Positions 12,905 to 23,780 of a DNA stretch of 64,000 nt are shown here, piece by piece. Each line of letters opens with the position of its first letter. The first letter of the stretch is position 1. The position numbers and the translations under genes are program-made. The DNA is from Leucobacter weissii. Lineage in GTDB: Bacteria; Actinomycetota; Actinomycetes; Actinomycetales; Microbacteriaceae. The stretch covers positions 62,001-126,000 of the forward strand of contig NZ_JAGDYM010000009.1 of assembly GCF_017565745.1 (NCBI RefSeq). Reading direction: 5' to 3'. The notes below the pieces were generated by a model. That model ran no database searches and was not told the origin of the DNA. It worked only from the letters and a program-made list of their open reading frames with translations.

Positions 12905-13091
12905 GGGCAGCACCTCTTTCTCGACGGACCCCACCACCCTAGAACGCCGGGCCGTCCACGTCGCGCACGCGCGCCGGGAAGGCCGTGACTTCTACGCGAT
13001 AAGCGAAACCCGCCGCCATCTGAACGCGCGTCGCGGTGAAACGTGATTGGATGGGTGCATCGAATCAGGCACGACGGAACGGAGGCCGAAC

Positions 13092-13316
13092 ATGGAGACA
13101 CTCGAGCAGAATCGCACCGAGAGCTCGCTCGCGGCCGATCGACCCATCACCGGGTTGGATCGCTGCGACAGTTGCGGTGCTCAGGCCTACGTCCGAGCGG
13201 TGCTGGGCGGCAGCGAACTGCTCTTCTGCGCGCACCACGCCCGCAAGCACGAGGACAAGCTGCGCCCGATCGCCGAGATCTGGCACGACGAGAGCCACCG
13301 GCTGACCGCCGCATAA
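13092..13316 (+). CDS. DUF7455 small zinc-binding-like protein
   Basis: A 74-residue actinobacterial protein of unknown function. It has a CDSC motif and a CAHHARKH motif (LDRCDSCGAQAYVRAV; ELLFCAHHARKH), enough ligands for one zinc. GGAGG 8 bases before the ATG at 13092 sets the start; an upstream in-frame ATG lacks a ribosome site. It lies between parE and sigA as in other Micrococcales, and is followed by a strong terminator hairpin. Confidence 0.85.
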   Translation: METLEQNRTESSLAADRPITGLDRCDSCGAQAYVRAVLGGSELLFCAHHARKHEDKLRPIAEIWHDESHRLTAA

Positions 13317-13322
13317 GCGCTG

Positions 13323-13362
13323 CACGAGAAAAGCCCCGGCCGAAACCGGGGCTTTTCTCGTG
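13323..13362. terminator. Strong bidirectional terminator hairpin
   Basis: A perfect 17-base-pair stem with a 6-base loop: CACGAGAAAAGCCCCGG, CCGAAA, then CCGGGGCTTTTCTCGTG. The TTTT tract lies within the stem's right arm, with AAAA on the left, so it can end transcription from both the DUF7455 gene and the convergent sigA gene. Confidence 0.85.
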
Positions 13363-13382
13363 GGGGCCACTTCTCCTCGGCG

Positions 13383-14675
<1,293 letters not shown>

Positions 14676-14850
14676 TCGGCCGCCTCTCTTTGGCTGGAGT
14701 CTGGATGTAACGAGGTGAAGCAGGCGCGAATCGACAGACGCACATACCGCTAAAACCCGTGTCAAGCCCCTCGTGCTTCCGAGAGACTCGGAGCGACGGG
14801 CGGCTCAAGACGGGCTACCGCCACCTATACTACCACGCGGCCGGCCCGCC

Positions 14851-15792
14851 TCACCGGGTCTCCCCCGACGCGGCCGTCCCGTCGCCGTTCTCGCGCTGCT
14901 GCGCCAGGAAGCGCTCCAACTCGCTCGCGAGCTGATCCGCGGTCGGTATCGTCCCGTCATCGCCGACCAGCGGCGAGTTCGACGTCGGCTCCTCCGCCAT
15001 GTAGGCGTCGTAGCGCAGCTCGAGTCCGCGCACCATCTCGAGCGACTCGTCGTTCTCCTCGATCTGGCGGTCGACCTGCAGATGGAACTCGCGCGACAGC
15101 TCGGAGATCTCGTTGGTGTCGAACAGCAGCCCGGTGGCCGCCATGAAGCCGTCGAGCGTCGCGAGCAGAGCATCCGGGAACTCGGTGTTCGCGAGATAGT
15201 GCGGAACCAGCAGCGCGAACCCCGCGACATCCTCTCCGAGGCCGTGCAGGCGATACTCCAGCACGTGCGAGATCGAGGCGGGGAGCTTGCTCGTCGGCTT
15301 CCACACGGACCGCCCCTCGATCAGATCCTCGCGGGAGCCGCTGACCGTCGCCCGGATCGGCCTGGTGTGCGGCACGGGCATGGGGATCGCATGACTCCAC
15401 ACCGTGGTCGAGACCTCGAACTCGTCCACCAGCAGCAGCACCGCGTCGATGAACTGGTCCCAGCGGAAATCGGGCTCGAAGCCGCTCAGCAGGAGGAAGG
15501 GGGAGCCGAGCTCGTCCGTGGCGAGCTCGAGCGTCAGCGTCTCGGGCGTGTAATCGGCGAAGTGATCCTCGTGGAAGGTGATCAGCGGCCTGCGGGACCG
15601 GTAGTCGAGCAGCAGATCCGCGTTGAACCGCACGACCTCCTCGGGCTCGCTGCGCTCGCGGAGGAACTCCCGCAACTGCGAGATCACGCCTCCCGCATCG
15701 CTGAGCCCTCCGAGCGCGACGACCATCGGCAGCCCCTTGGGAACCGCCTCGTGCAGCTCGGCGTTGACGCTCGAGATGATCGGATCGCTCAC
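14851..15792 (-). CDS. PAC2-family protein
   Basis: A 313-residue member of the PAC2 (proteasome assembly chaperone 2-like) family, frequent in Actinobacteria near sigA; its bacterial role is unknown. The fold is indicated by LPMVVALGGLSDAGGVISQL, LLSGFEPDFRWDQF, a SHAIPMPVPHTRP loop and VPHYLANTEFPDALL. The C-terminal 40 residues look disordered. A TAGGAT -10 at 15799-15804 lies 6 bases before the GTG start, with GGGAGG between, so the mRNA is probably leaderless. Confidence 0.88.
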   Translation of the reverse strand: MSDPIISSVNAELHEAVPKGLPMVVALGGLSDAGGVISQLREFLRERSEPEEVVRFNADLLLDYRSRRPLITFHEDHFADYTPETLTLELATDELGSPFLLLSGFEPDFRWDQFIDAVLLLVDEFEVSTTVWSHAIPMPVPHTRPIRATVSGSREDLIEGRSVWKPTSKLPASISHVLEYRLHGLGEDVAGFALLVPHYLANTEFPDALLATLDGFMAATGLLFDTNEISELSREFHLQVDRQIEENDESLEMVRGLELRYDAYMAEEPTSNSPLVGDDGTIPTADQLASELERFLAQQRENGDGTAASGETR

Positions 15793-16000
15793 CCTCCCAT
15801 CCTACGAAGCGACAGCGGTCCTGGAGGCCAGGATCGTCACGCCCTCAGCGAAACCGGGGACTCCGGATCGGGAATGCAGTGCGGGCGGACCATCGGGTAG
15901 TAGGCTTTATCACGGTGCGCGGCATGCGCCGGCCCGATCGGCCGCAGGGCGTCCCGCACCGAGCGCAGCATCGGACTCCAAGATCACAGGGAGAACCCAC

Positions 16001-17374
16001 TTGAGTGAACAGCGGTTTGACATCGTCGTACTGGGCGGCGGCAGTGCCGGGTATGCAACGGCCATCCGTGCGACGCAGCTGGGTTTCAGCGTCGCCGTCA
16101 TCGAAAAGGACAAGCTCGGCGGCACCTGCCTGCACCGCGGCTGCGTTCCGACCAAGGCGCTCCTCCACTCCGCGGAGATCGCGGACGTCGCGCGCGAGGG
16201 CGCGGCCTACGGCATCCGATCCAGCGTGGACGGCATCGACATCGCCGGGGTGAACGCCTTCAGGGAGAATCTCGTCGCCGGCAAGTTCAAGGGGCTCCAG
16301 GGCCTGCTCAAGGCCAACGGCATCACCGTCATCGCGGGCGAGGGGCGACTGGTCTCGGCGAACACCGTCCAGGTCGGCGACGATCGCATCGTCGGCACGC
16401 ACATCGTGCTCGCCACGGGATCGTACTCGCGTTCCTTGCCGGGACTGGAGATCGGCGGCCGCGTGATCACGAGCGAGCACGCGCTCGAGCTCCAGGAGGT
16501 TCCCAGCCGCGTCATCATCCTCGGAGGCGGTGTCATCGGGGTCGAGTTCGCGAGCGTCTGGCGCTCCTTCGGAGCCGAGGTGACCATCGTCGAGGGGCTC
16601 CCCCACCTCGTCCCCAACGAGGAGGAATCGGTCTCCAAGCAATTGGAGCGCGCGTTCCGCAAGCGCGGCATCGACTTCAAGCTCGGCGTCCGCTTCCAGT
16701 CCGTCGAGCAGAGCGACACGAACGTGCGCGTGCGTCTCGAGGACGGCACGGAACTCGACGCGGACTACCTGCTCGTCGCCGTCGGCCGCGGTCCGGTCAC
16801 GGAGGGGCTCGGCTTCGAAGAGGTCGGGATCGAGCTCGACCGCGGCTTCGTGCCGACGAATGAACGGCTCGCGACCAATGTGCCCGGCGTCTACGCGGTC
16901 GGGGACATCGTGCCCGGCCTGCAGCTCGCCCACCGCGGCTATCAGCAGGGGGTCTTCCTCGCCGAGGAGCTCGCGGGCCTGCACCCCGTCGTGGTCGAGG
17001 ACGTCAACATCCCGAAGGTGACCTACTGCGACCCCGAGATCGCCTCGGTCGGACTCACCGAGGCGAAGGCCGCGGAGAAGTACGGTGCCGAGAACGTCAC
17101 CGCCTTCGAGTACAACCTCGCCGGGAACGCGAAGAGCTCGATCCTGGGGACCTCGGGCTCGGTGAAGGCCGTTCGCGTGAACGACGGCCCGGTGGTCGGC
17201 GTGCACATGATCGGCGCCCGCGTGGGCGAGCTCGTGGGCGAGGCGCAGTTGATCGTCAACTGGGAGGCCTATCCGGAGGACGTCGCGCCGCTGATCCACG
17301 CGCACCCCACCCAGAACGAGACCATCGGCGAAACCCTCCTGAAGCTCGCCGGCAAGCCTCTGCATTCCATCTGA
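16001..17374 (+). CDS. lpdA: Dihydrolipoamide dehydrogenase (E3)
   Basis: A flavoprotein of 457 residues that reoxidises the lipoyl arm of 2-oxoacid dehydrogenase complexes with NAD+. It has the FAD motif [13 protein letters not shown] (residues 9-21), the redox disulfide C43/C48 in [13 protein letters not shown], the NAD motif [16 protein letters not shown], the second FAD segment VYAVGDIV and the active-site [12 protein letters not shown]. It starts with TTG at 16001, preceded by AGGGAG; no in-frame ATG fits the FAD-domain N-terminus. The E2 gene follows by 62 bases. A TAGGCT -10 candidate lies at 15901-15906. Confidence 0.95.
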   Translation: MSEQRFDIVVLGGGSAGYATAIRATQLGFSVAVIEKDKLGGTCLHRGCVPTKALLHSAEIADVAREGAAYGIRSSVDGIDIAGVNAFRENLVAGKFKGLQGLLKANGITVIAGEGRLVSANTVQVGDDRIVGTHIVLATGSYSRSLPGLEIGGRVITSEHALELQEVPSRVIILGGGVIGVEFASVWRSFGAEVTIVEGLPHLVPNEEESVSKQLERAFRKRGIDFKLGVRFQSVEQSDTNVRVRLEDGTELDADYLLVAVGRGPVTEGLGFEEVGIELDRGFVPTNERLATNVPGVYAVGDIVPGLQLAHRGYQQGVFLAEELAGLHPVVVEDVNIPKVTYCDPEIASVGLTEAKAAEKYGAENVTAFEYNLAGNAKSSILGTSGSVKAVRVNDGPVVGVHMIGARVGELVGEAQLIVNWEAYPEDVAPLIHAHPTQNETIGETLLKLAGKPLHSI

Positions 17375-17436
17375 CGCGCTCGCACGGCCGGGCCCGCAGA
17401 CACGACAGCATCTACAAAACGATCGGAGAAACCACG

Positions 17437-18804
17437 ATGAGCGAATCGGTAGCGCTCCCCGCGCTCGGCGAGAGTGTGACCGAGGGCACGGTGACCCGCT
17501 GGCTCAAGAACGTCGGCGATGCCGTCGCGGTCGACGAGCCGCTGCTCGAGGTCTCGACCGACAAGGTCGACACCGAGATCCCGTCTCCGGTCTCAGGCGT
17601 GCTGGAAGAGATCCTCGTCCAGGAGGACGAGACCGTGGAGGTCGGCGCGGTGCTCGCCCGAATCGGCGACGGCAGCGGTGCGGGCGCGAGCGAGGATTCC
17701 CCTGCGGCCGAGCCGGAGCCCGCGCCCGAGCCGGAGCCCGCTCCGGAACCGGAACCCGCGCCGGAGCCCGAGCCCGCCCAGGAGCCGGAGCCCGCTCCGA
17801 GCCCCGAACCCGAGCCGGTGTCGAAGCCCGCGACGACCTCCGGACCCCAGCACGCCGAGAAGCCGACGGCGCCCGAGGTCGGCGAGCATCTCGGCAGCGC
17901 CTACGTCACGCCGATCGTGCGCAAGCTCGCGAGCGAATCCGGCATCGATCTGAGCACGGTGGTCGGCACCGGCGTGGGCGGGCGGATCCGCAAGGAGGAC
18001 GTCCTCGCCGCTGCGGAGAAGGCTCAGAGCGCCCAGCCCGCACCGTCCGCCGCCGCCTCACAGGCTCCGGCGCCCGTCGAGATCTCCGAACTGCGCGGCA
18101 CCACGCAGAAGATGAGCCGACTGCGCAAGGTGATCGCCGAACGGGCGGTCGATTCGCTGCAGCAGACGGCGCAGCTCACGACGGTGGTCGAGGTCGACGT
18201 CACCCGTGTCGCGCGGCTCCGCGAGGCGAAGAAGGCCGAGTTCCAGCAGAAGACCGGAGCGAAGCTCTCCTTCCTGCCCTTCTTCGCGCTGGCGGCGACC
18301 GAAGCCCTGCGCACCTACCCCATCATCAACGCGACGGTGGAGGACGACAGCATCGTCTACCCGGGCGGCGAGAATCTCAGCATCGCGGTCGATACGGAGC
18401 GCGGACTGCTCACCCCGGTGGTGCGCGACGCCGGCGAGAAGTCGATCGCCCAGCTCGCGGTGGAGATCGCCGATCTGGCTGCACGGACCCGCGACAACAA
18501 GCTCACGCCGGACGAGCTGTCGGGCGGGACCTTCACTCTGACCAACACGGGCTCGAGGGGCGCGCTGTTCGACACGCCGCTCGTCTTCCTGCCGCAGGTG
18601 GCCATTCTCGGCACCGGGACGGTCGTGAAGCGCCCGGTCGTGCTCAGCGGACCCGACGGGGACGCGATCGCGGTCCGCTCGACGGTGTACCTCGCGCTCT
18701 CCTACGATCATCGGATCGTCGACGGAGCCGACGCCGCTCGATTCCTCACCCAGGTGAAGGGCCGGCTCGAGGAGGGGCTCTTCGAGGAGAATCTCGGGAT
18801 CTGA
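17437..18804 (+). CDS. sucB: 2-oxoacid dehydrogenase E2 acyltransferase
   Basis: This 455-residue protein is the acyltransferase core of pyruvate and/or 2-oxoglutarate dehydrogenase. In order: one lipoyl domain (lipoyl Lys in [14 protein letters not shown], about residue 43), a Glu-Pro-Ala-rich flexible linker (about residues 92-130, with repeated EPAPEP units), the E1/E3-binding domain ([19 protein letters not shown]) and the catalytic domain ending in [17 protein letters not shown] with the active His. In Actinobacteria one E2 can serve both complexes, so the exact substrate is uncertain. It follows lpdA in an operon. Confidence 0.93.
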   Translation: MSESVALPALGESVTEGTVTRWLKNVGDAVAVDEPLLEVSTDKVDTEIPSPVSGVLEEILVQEDETVEVGAVLARIGDGSGAGASEDSPAAEPEPAPEPEPAPEPEPAPEPEPAQEPEPAPSPEPEPVSKPATTSGPQHAEKPTAPEVGEHLGSAYVTPIVRKLASESGIDLSTVVGTGVGGRIRKEDVLAAAEKAQSAQPAPSAAASQAPAPVEISELRGTTQKMSRLRKVIAERAVDSLQQTAQLTTVVEVDVTRVARLREAKKAEFQQKTGAKLSFLPFFALAATEALRTYPIINATVEDDSIVYPGGENLSIAVDTERGLLTPVVRDAGEKSIAQLAVEIADLAARTRDNKLTPDELSGGTFTLTNTGSRGALFDTPLVFLPQVAILGTGTVVKRPVVLSGPDGDAIAVRSTVYLALSYDHRIVDGADAARFLTQVKGRLEEGLFEENLGI

Positions 18805-18827
18805 GACCCCGGTCCGCGCGAGGGCAC

Positions 18828-18847
18828 GGGGCCCGCTCGGCGGCCCC
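18828..18847. terminator. GC-rich hairpin after sucB
   Basis: GGGGCC and GGCCCC form a 6-base stem around an 8-base loop in the 66-base gap between the convergent sucB and DMT genes. It lacks a T-tract, so terminator activity is only likely. Confidence 0.4.
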
Positions 18848-18870
18848 GGCGCGACGATGATCCGGGGTCA

Positions 18871-19767
18871 TCATGCGCGGGCGACGATCCAAGTGGCCCA
18901 CAGCACGAGTGCGAGCCCGATCGCGGTCGCCGCGGTGAACGGCTCGGCGAACATCAGCGAGCCCCAGACCGCGGTGACCGGCGGGATCAGGAGCAGCAGG
19001 GTCGTGACCCGGGTCACCCCGATCCGGCGCAGCAGATACCAGTACAGGCCGTAGCCGCCGAAGGTCGAGAGCAGGATCAGCCAGGCCATCGCCGTCCAGA
19101 ACGACACGGAGACCGGAGGCGCCGCGGCGCCTCCGAACAGGGCGATGACGGTGAAGACGACGGCCGAGGTGGTGCAGTGGATGGCGAGCGCTCGCATCGG
19201 CGCCACGGGTGCGGGCGCGCGGTGTTCGATGAAGGTCGCCGCGACCAGGCAGCCCATCCCTGCGAAGGGCACCAGATAGGCCCAGGGCGGCGCGCCGGCG
19301 GACGGGGCGGTGGCGTCCGCCCAGGTCACCAGGACCACCCCGGCGAGACCGAGCATCAGTCCCAGCCACTGCCGGCCGGGGACCGCGAGGCCCAGGAGCG
19401 GACCGGCGAGGGCGACCACGATGAGGGGCTGGATGCCGTCGATGAGCGCGGTGGTACCGGTGCTGACCCCCAGACCGATGGCCCAGTAGACGGTGAGCAG
19501 GTAGCCCGATTGCGACAGCGCGCCGATCAGCACCTGTCTCCCGACACCGGCCGCACCGCCGGATCGAGCGGAGGGCGCGAACAGGAACGGGGCCAGCAGC
19601 ACGGCGAGCGGCACGAACCGCCACATCAGCACCGTGGAGACCGGGGCCTCGGATGCACCGAGCTTCGCGCCGATGAAACCCGAGGACCAGCACAGCACGA
19701 ACAGCGCGCCCAGCCCGATGGAGGCGAGCCTCCGGCCGTCCAGAAGTATACCGATCTGTTTACTCAC
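18871..19767 (-). CDS. EamA/DMT-family transporter
   Basis: A 298-residue inner-membrane permease of the drug/metabolite transporter superfamily with ten predicted helices in two EamA repeats; WSSGFIGAKLG near residue 30 and YWYLLRRIGVTRVTTLL in the second half are typical. The substrate is unknown. It starts with GTG at 19767; a TAGGCT hexamer lies 6 bases upstream, so the mRNA is probably leaderless. Its first seven codons form the left arm of a 20-base inverted repeat shared with the divergent TetR gene, which probably represses it. Confidence 0.88.
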   Translation of the reverse strand: MSKQIGILLDGRRLASIGLGALFVLCWSSGFIGAKLGASEAPVSTVLMWRFVPLAVLLAPFLFAPSARSGGAAGVGRQVLIGALSQSGYLLTVYWAIGLGVSTGTTALIDGIQPLIVVALAGPLLGLAVPGRQWLGLMLGLAGVVLVTWADATAPSAGAPPWAYLVPFAGMGCLVAATFIEHRAPAPVAPMRALAIHCTTSAVVFTVIALFGGAAAPPVSVSFWTAMAWLILLSTFGGYGLYWYLLRRIGVTRVTTLLLLIPPVTAVWGSLMFAEPFTAATAIGLALVLWATWIVARA

Positions 19768-19802
19768 GGGATCAGCCTAGCGGTGAATAAACAGATCTGT
19801 AT
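19748..19802. promoter_or_regulatory. Long inverted-repeat operator between DMT and TetR genes
   Basis: The left arm ATACCGATCTGTTTACTCAC (19748-19767) matches the reverse complement of 19783-19802 at 18 of 20 positions, with a 15-base spacer. The left arm covers the first codons of the DMT gene; the right arm overlaps the TATAGT -10 (19800-19805) of the TetR gene. The minus-strand -10 TAGGCT (19774-19779) lies in the spacer. One repressor pair bound here would block both leaderless promoters. Confidence 0.75.
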
Positions 19803-19811
19803 AGTTATCGT

Positions 19812-20408
19812 ATGGCTGACGACACGACGGCGATCGATTGGACCCCCAAGGCCCGGCAGATCCTGGCCGCTGCGAATGAGCTGTTCTACTCCCGCGGCAT
19901 ACACGCCGTGGGGGTGGACGCGATAGCCGAGCGGGCTGGGGTGACGAAGAAGACGCTGTACGACCGCTTCGGCTCCAAGGAGCGCCTCGTCGTCGCCTAT
20001 CTGGTCGGGCGCGACCAGGCGTGGCGCTCGTTCCTCGCGGACCGACTGACCGAGGCCGGGGGTGATCCCGCGACTCGACTCGCGGCGGTGTTCGCCGCCT
20101 CCGCGGCGTGGACAGCCGAGCACAGCCGTAAGGGCTGCTCCATGATCAACGCGCACGCCGAGATCAGCGACCCGAGCCACCCCGCCTATCCGGTGATCGT
20201 GGGCCAGAAGCAGTGGATGCTCGATCTGTTCGCGACCATCGCCGCTGATGCGGACGCCGCCGATCCGGCCGCCACCGGCCGTTCGCTCATGCTGCTCCAC
20301 GAGGGCGCGCTCGTCGCCGCAGGCATGGGCGTCATCCCCGACGCATACGCGCTCGCCGGCCGAGACGCCCACGATCTCCTGGCAGGCCGGCCGCCGGTCT
20401 CGGCGTGA
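19812..20408 (+). CDS. TetR-family transcriptional regulator
   Basis: A 198-residue TetR-type protein. The helix-turn-helix lies at about residues 15-60 (ARQILAAANELFYSRGIHAV; DAIAERAGVTKKTLYDRFGS). The C-terminal domain includes KGCSMINAHAEISDPSHPAY, the pattern seen in TetR_C_47-like regulators that sit beside exporters. The ATG is 6 bases after a TATAGT hexamer, so it is probably leaderless. It is divergent from the DMT gene across the 20-base inverted repeat, its likely operator. Confidence 0.88.
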   Translation: MADDTTAIDWTPKARQILAAANELFYSRGIHAVGVDAIAERAGVTKKTLYDRFGSKERLVVAYLVGRDQAWRSFLADRLTEAGGDPATRLAAVFAASAAWTAEHSRKGCSMINAHAEISDPSHPAYPVIVGQKQWMLDLFATIAADADAADPAATGRSLMLLHEGALVAAGMGVIPDAYALAGRDAHDLLAGRPPVSA

Positions 20409-20853
20409 TCCTCCGCCGAACGACGAACTCCGCGAGCTCGATCGCCGCGGCTCGCGACCAGCCCTGCGACGGCCCGATGCCCGAGGCGCGCAGTTCCAGG
20501 CGCACCTCGTCCGCCAGGTCGGTCGCGAAGTGCACGGCCCGGCGCTCTCCCCAGGCGCGGAGCAGGCGCCTGACCGCCTCCTCGGGCACTCCGGTCAGCG
20601 CGCAGCCCTCGTCGTGACCCCGACGAAGATGCCGACGACGGCGGAACCGCTGCAGATGGACGCTGAAACGGCCGGAGATCGATCGCCGCGGTGCGCTTCG
20701 CGCCACTCCTCCCCGGTGCAGGAGCAGGTCACCGGGGTGCAGGTCCCCCGCGCACCAGCCGTCGTCGCGCAACCGGATGCACGTCTCGAGCAGCGCCAGC
20801 AGCGCCCAGGCGAGTTCCGCTGCGCTCAGGCGCCCCGGCCTCGTTCTCCTCAT
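20332..20853 (-). pseudogene. Possible decayed gene with kinase-like loop
   Basis: The gap between the TetR stop (20408) and the DUF4191 start (20983) has no intact gene. On the minus strand MRRTRPGRLSAAELAWALLA and AGDLHPGDLLLHRG resemble part of a phosphotransferase/kinase catalytic loop, but the usual His and Asn are Ala and Asp. Near 20610 the sense seems to change frame (VGIFVGVTTRAA versus ALTGVPEEAVRRLLRAWGER). The frame stays open into the antisense of the TetR gene. I read this as a degraded gene; it could be non-coding. Confidence 0.3.
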
Positions 20854-20982
20854 ACGACCAGTGTGACCGTCGCATCGGACCCCCTCCCCGGATCTCGCCG
20901 ATTGGGGAGAAGTCGTCCGGAACGACGCCCGCACGCGCCCGGTGAGGGGCGACACGGAGCATCGGACGATAAACTAGCAGGC

Positions 20983-21684
20983 ATGGCAAAAGAGAAGAAG
21001 GCGCGGGCCCCGAAACCGCCCGGCCGGATCAAGCAGATGGTGCAGGTCTACCAGCAGACCAAGCGACACGACCGCAACCTCACGCTCTGGCTCCTCGTCT
21101 GCTTCCTCGGCCCGCTCCTGCTGTCGCTGCTCGCCGCGTACGTCTTCAACAACAACGTCTTCGGATGGATCGTCTGGCCGATCACCGGCATCCTCCTGGG
21201 CGTCCTGATCGCGATGATCGTGCTGGGACGGCGAGCGGAATCGGTGGCCTACCGACAGCTCGAGGGGCAGCCGGGCGCCGTCGGCGCGGTGATCAACGGG
21301 GCACTGCGACGCTCCTGGCGAGGCAGCGAGGTGCCGGTGGCGATGAATCGCCATAAGGACGCCGTCTACCGGGTCGTGGGGCGAGGCGGCGCGGTGCTCC
21401 TCGTCGAGGGATCGCCCCAGCGCGCCAAGCAGCTCGTGACGCGCGAGGAGACGCAGCTCCGACGCGCGCTCAGCGGCGTTCCGGTGACGACCCTGCACGT
21501 CGGCGTCGAAGAGGATCAGGTGCCGTTGCACCGCCTGTCCCGCACGCTCGTCAAGCTCAAGCCGGCGTTGAACAAGCGCGAGGTCCAGGCCGTCTTCAAC
21601 CGCCTCTCCTCGATGAAGTCCGACCCGGTGGGCATCCCGAAGGGCATGGATCCGTATCGGGCAAGGGCCGGACGCCCGCGCTGA
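20983..21684 (+). CDS. DUF4191 membrane protein
   Basis: A 233-residue actinobacterial protein of the DUF4191 family, function unknown. A basic N-terminus (MAKEKKARAPKPPGRIKQM) is followed by two adjacent membrane helices at about residues 38-85 and a soluble domain with YRQLEGQPGAVGAVINGAL and the conserved end DPVGIPKGMDPYR. TAAACT lies 7 bases before the ATG, suggesting a leaderless mRNA. It usually neighbours glnA and an RDD protein in this group, as here. Confidence 0.87.
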   Translation: MAKEKKARAPKPPGRIKQMVQVYQQTKRHDRNLTLWLLVCFLGPLLLSLLAAYVFNNNVFGWIVWPITGILLGVLIAMIVLGRRAESVAYRQLEGQPGAVGAVINGALRRSWRGSEVPVAMNRHKDAVYRVVGRGGAVLLVEGSPQRAKQLVTREETQLRRALSGVPVTTLHVGVEEDQVPLHRLSRTLVKLKPALNKREVQAVFNRLSSMKSDPVGIPKGMDPYRARAGRPR

Positions 21685-21720
21685 TCCGCCGCAACCGCGG
21701 CCGCGGCCGGCGCCAGCGCG

Positions 21721-22155
21721 CTACGCGCGCACGAGCACGGTTCCCGCGATCTTGTCGTGGAACCCGCGCTGGTCGCTGTCCCACACCAGGACCGGGATGA
21801 CGAGCGCGAGCAGCAGCGTGCGGAGGATCGGACGCCAGGGACCGACCCAGCCTCCCGCGATGGGCACCACCCGCAGTCCGACGATCCGATGCCCGATGGA
21901 GCCGCCGATCGTCGGGATGAAGAGCACCTGCATGACGACGAACACGACGATGTTCACCCAGCTGTAGGTCTGGGAGGCGTAGGGCGCGAAGAGCAGGGAG
22001 ATCAGCATGGCGATCCCCCAGTCGATCATGATGCCGAGCAGGCGACGTCCGATCCTGGCGACCGATCGCGGTCCCTGCTCGGGGAGCCCGAGTCGCTCCC
22101 CCGGCCATCTGCTCGGCTCGAGGTCCCCGAAACGCTGCGGCTGAGATCGTGGCAT
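21721..22155 (-). CDS. RDD-family membrane protein
   Basis: A 144-residue protein with the RDD domain: RIGRRLLGIMIDWGIAMLIS near residue 35, a second hydrophobic helix, GGSIGHRIVGLRVV and the final WDSDQRGFHDKIAGTVLV. The first helix carries the Arg and Asp residues that name the family. Function is unknown; some RDD proteins are ion antiporters. TAAACT lies 6 bases before the ATG with GGAGG between. It is convergent with DUF4191 and divergent from glnA. Confidence 0.87.
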   Translation of the reverse strand: MPRSQPQRFGDLEPSRWPGERLGLPEQGPRSVARIGRRLLGIMIDWGIAMLISLLFAPYASQTYSWVNIVVFVVMQVLFIPTIGGSIGHRIVGLRVVPIAGGWVGPWRPILRTLLLALVIPVLVWDSDQRGFHDKIAGTVLVRA

Positions 22156-22235
22156 GCCTCCAGTTTACGGCGACCCGACGGGCGCTCCGGTCAGGTCGAC
22201 CGGAGCGGGGAGGGCCGTCACCGCGGGCGGCGTCC

Positions 22236-22289
22236 GTAACACGCGCGAAACATGCGGCTCACAGCTTTGAAACCGTCCGGGCATAGGCT
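22236..22289 (+). promoter_or_regulatory. glnA promoter with tandem GlnR-type boxes
   Basis: The order GTAAC-n6-GAAAC-n6-CTCAC-n6-GAAAC (22236-22273) matches the double a/b half-site pattern described for actinobacterial GlnR (gTnAc-n6-GaAAc repeated). A TAGGCT -10 follows at 22284-22289. The second GAAAC ends 10 bases before the -10, the position expected for an activator replacing a weak -35. The glnA ATG is at 22338. Confidence 0.7.
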
Positions 22290-22337
22290 GGAACGGAAAG
22301 TCATCGGTCCGAGTACCGCAGTACCCAGAGGAGCAGC

Positions 22338-23762
22338 ATGTTCACCACCCCGCAAGAGGTCATCGATTTCATCAAGGAAACGGATGTCAAGTTCCTCGAC
22401 GTCAGGTTCACCGACCTCCCCGGGGTCCAGCAGCACTTCAACATCCCCGCTGCGACGGTCGACCTCGATTTCTTCGAGGTCGGTCAGATGTTCGACGGCT
22501 CCTCGGTCCGCGGCTTCTCCGGCATCGCAGAGAGCGACATGCAGCTGATCCCCGATGTGACGACGGCCTACATCGACCAGTTCCGCGCGGAGCGCACCCT
22601 CGTCCTGCTCTTCGACATCTTCAATCCGCGCACCGGCGAGATCTACGCGAAGGATCCGCGCCAGGTCGCGAAGAAGGCGGAGCGCTACCTCTCCTCGACC
22701 GGCATCGCGGACACCGCGTTCTTCGCCCCCGAGGCGGAGTTCTACATCTTCGACTCGGTGCGCTTCGAGACCAAACCGGAGAGCACGCTCTACGCCATCG
22801 ACGCGGAAGAGGCCCTGTGGAACTCCGCTCGCGAGGACGAGGGCGGCAACCTCTCGCACAAGACCGCGCCGAAGGGCGGCTACTTCCCCGTGTCGCCCGT
22901 CGACAAGCAGGCGGATCTGCGCGACGACATCTCGCTCCGCCTCATCGAGGCCGGGCTCGAGCTCGAGCGCTCGCACCACGAGGTCGGCGCACCCGGCCAG
23001 GCCGAGATCAACTACCGCTTCGACACCATGGTGAAGGCGGCCGACGACATCCTGAAGTTCAAGTACGTGGTCAAGAACACCGCCGAGCTCTGGGGCAAGA
23101 CGGCCACGTTCATGCCGAAGCCCGTCTTCGGAGACAACGGCTCGGGGATGCACACGCACATGTCGCTCTGGAAGGGCGGCGAGCCGCTGTTCTACGACGA
23201 GAACGGCTACGCCGGACTCAGCGACGTCGCCCGCTGGTACATCGGCGGCATCCTGAAGCACGCGCCCGCGCTGCTGGCGTTCACCAACCCGACGATCAAC
23301 AGCTACCGCCGCCTGGTCAAGGGCTACGAGGCGCCGGTCAACCTCGCCTACTCCGCCGGCAACCGCTCGGCCGCGATCAGGATCCCCCTCACCGGTTCGA
23401 ACCCCAAGGCGAAGCGCATCGAGTTCCGCGCTCCCGACTCGTCCGGCAACCCCTACCTGGCCTTCGCCGCGCAGCTGATGGCGGGCCTCGACGGCATCCG
23501 CAACCGCATCGAGCCGCTCGAGCCGATCGACAAGGACCTCTACGAGCTGCCCCCGGAGGAGCTGAAGAACATCCCGCAGGTGCCCGGCTCGCTGCAGGAG
23601 GCCCTCGAGGCGCTCGAGGCGGACCATCAGTTCCTGCTCGAGGGCGGCGTCTTCACGGAGGAGCTGATCCGGACCTGGATCGATCTCAAGCAGGAGACCG
23701 AGATCGAGCCGATGGCGCTGCGGCCCCACCCGTTCGAGTTCGAACTCTACTACGGCGTGTAA
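22338..23762 (+). CDS. glnA: Glutamine synthetase type I
   Basis: Makes glutamine from glutamate, ammonia and ATP in a cytosolic dodecamer. The 474-residue protein has the catalytic [18 protein letters not shown], the metal-site [45 protein letters not shown] and the ATP-site [20 protein letters not shown]. The adenylylation Tyr is Y402 in [10 protein letters not shown], matching E. coli Tyr397, so activity can be tuned by the GlnE encoded just downstream on the other strand. The promoter carries two GlnR-type boxes, pointing to nitrogen control. Confidence 0.97.
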   Translation: MFTTPQEVIDFIKETDVKFLDVRFTDLPGVQQHFNIPAATVDLDFFEVGQMFDGSSVRGFSGIAESDMQLIPDVTTAYIDQFRAERTLVLLFDIFNPRTGEIYAKDPRQVAKKAERYLSSTGIADTAFFAPEAEFYIFDSVRFETKPESTLYAIDAEEALWNSAREDEGGNLSHKTAPKGGYFPVSPVDKQADLRDDISLRLIEAGLELERSHHEVGAPGQAEINYRFDTMVKAADDILKFKYVVKNTAELWGKTATFMPKPVFGDNGSGMHTHMSLWKGGEPLFYDENGYAGLSDVARWYIGGILKHAPALLAFTNPTINSYRRLVKGYEAPVNLAYSAGNRSAAIRIPLTGSNPKAKRIEFRAPDSSGNPYLAFAAQLMAGLDGIRNRIEPLEPIDKDLYELPPEELKNIPQVPGSLQEALEALEADHQFLLEGGVFTEELIRTWIDLKQETEIEPMALRPHPFEFELYYGV

Positions 23763-23780
23763 CACTCTTGGGAAGCGCTG

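Noticed and set aside
12905-12937. Longer ParE N-terminus from 12937
   Set aside because: That start lies inside a TAGGGT -10 candidate, and the GTG at 12904 has a good ribosome site.
17707-17825. Repeat array in sucB as a tandem DNA repeat of interest
   Set aside because: It encodes the usual Glu-Pro-Ala linker of E2 enzymes; only one lipoyl domain is present.
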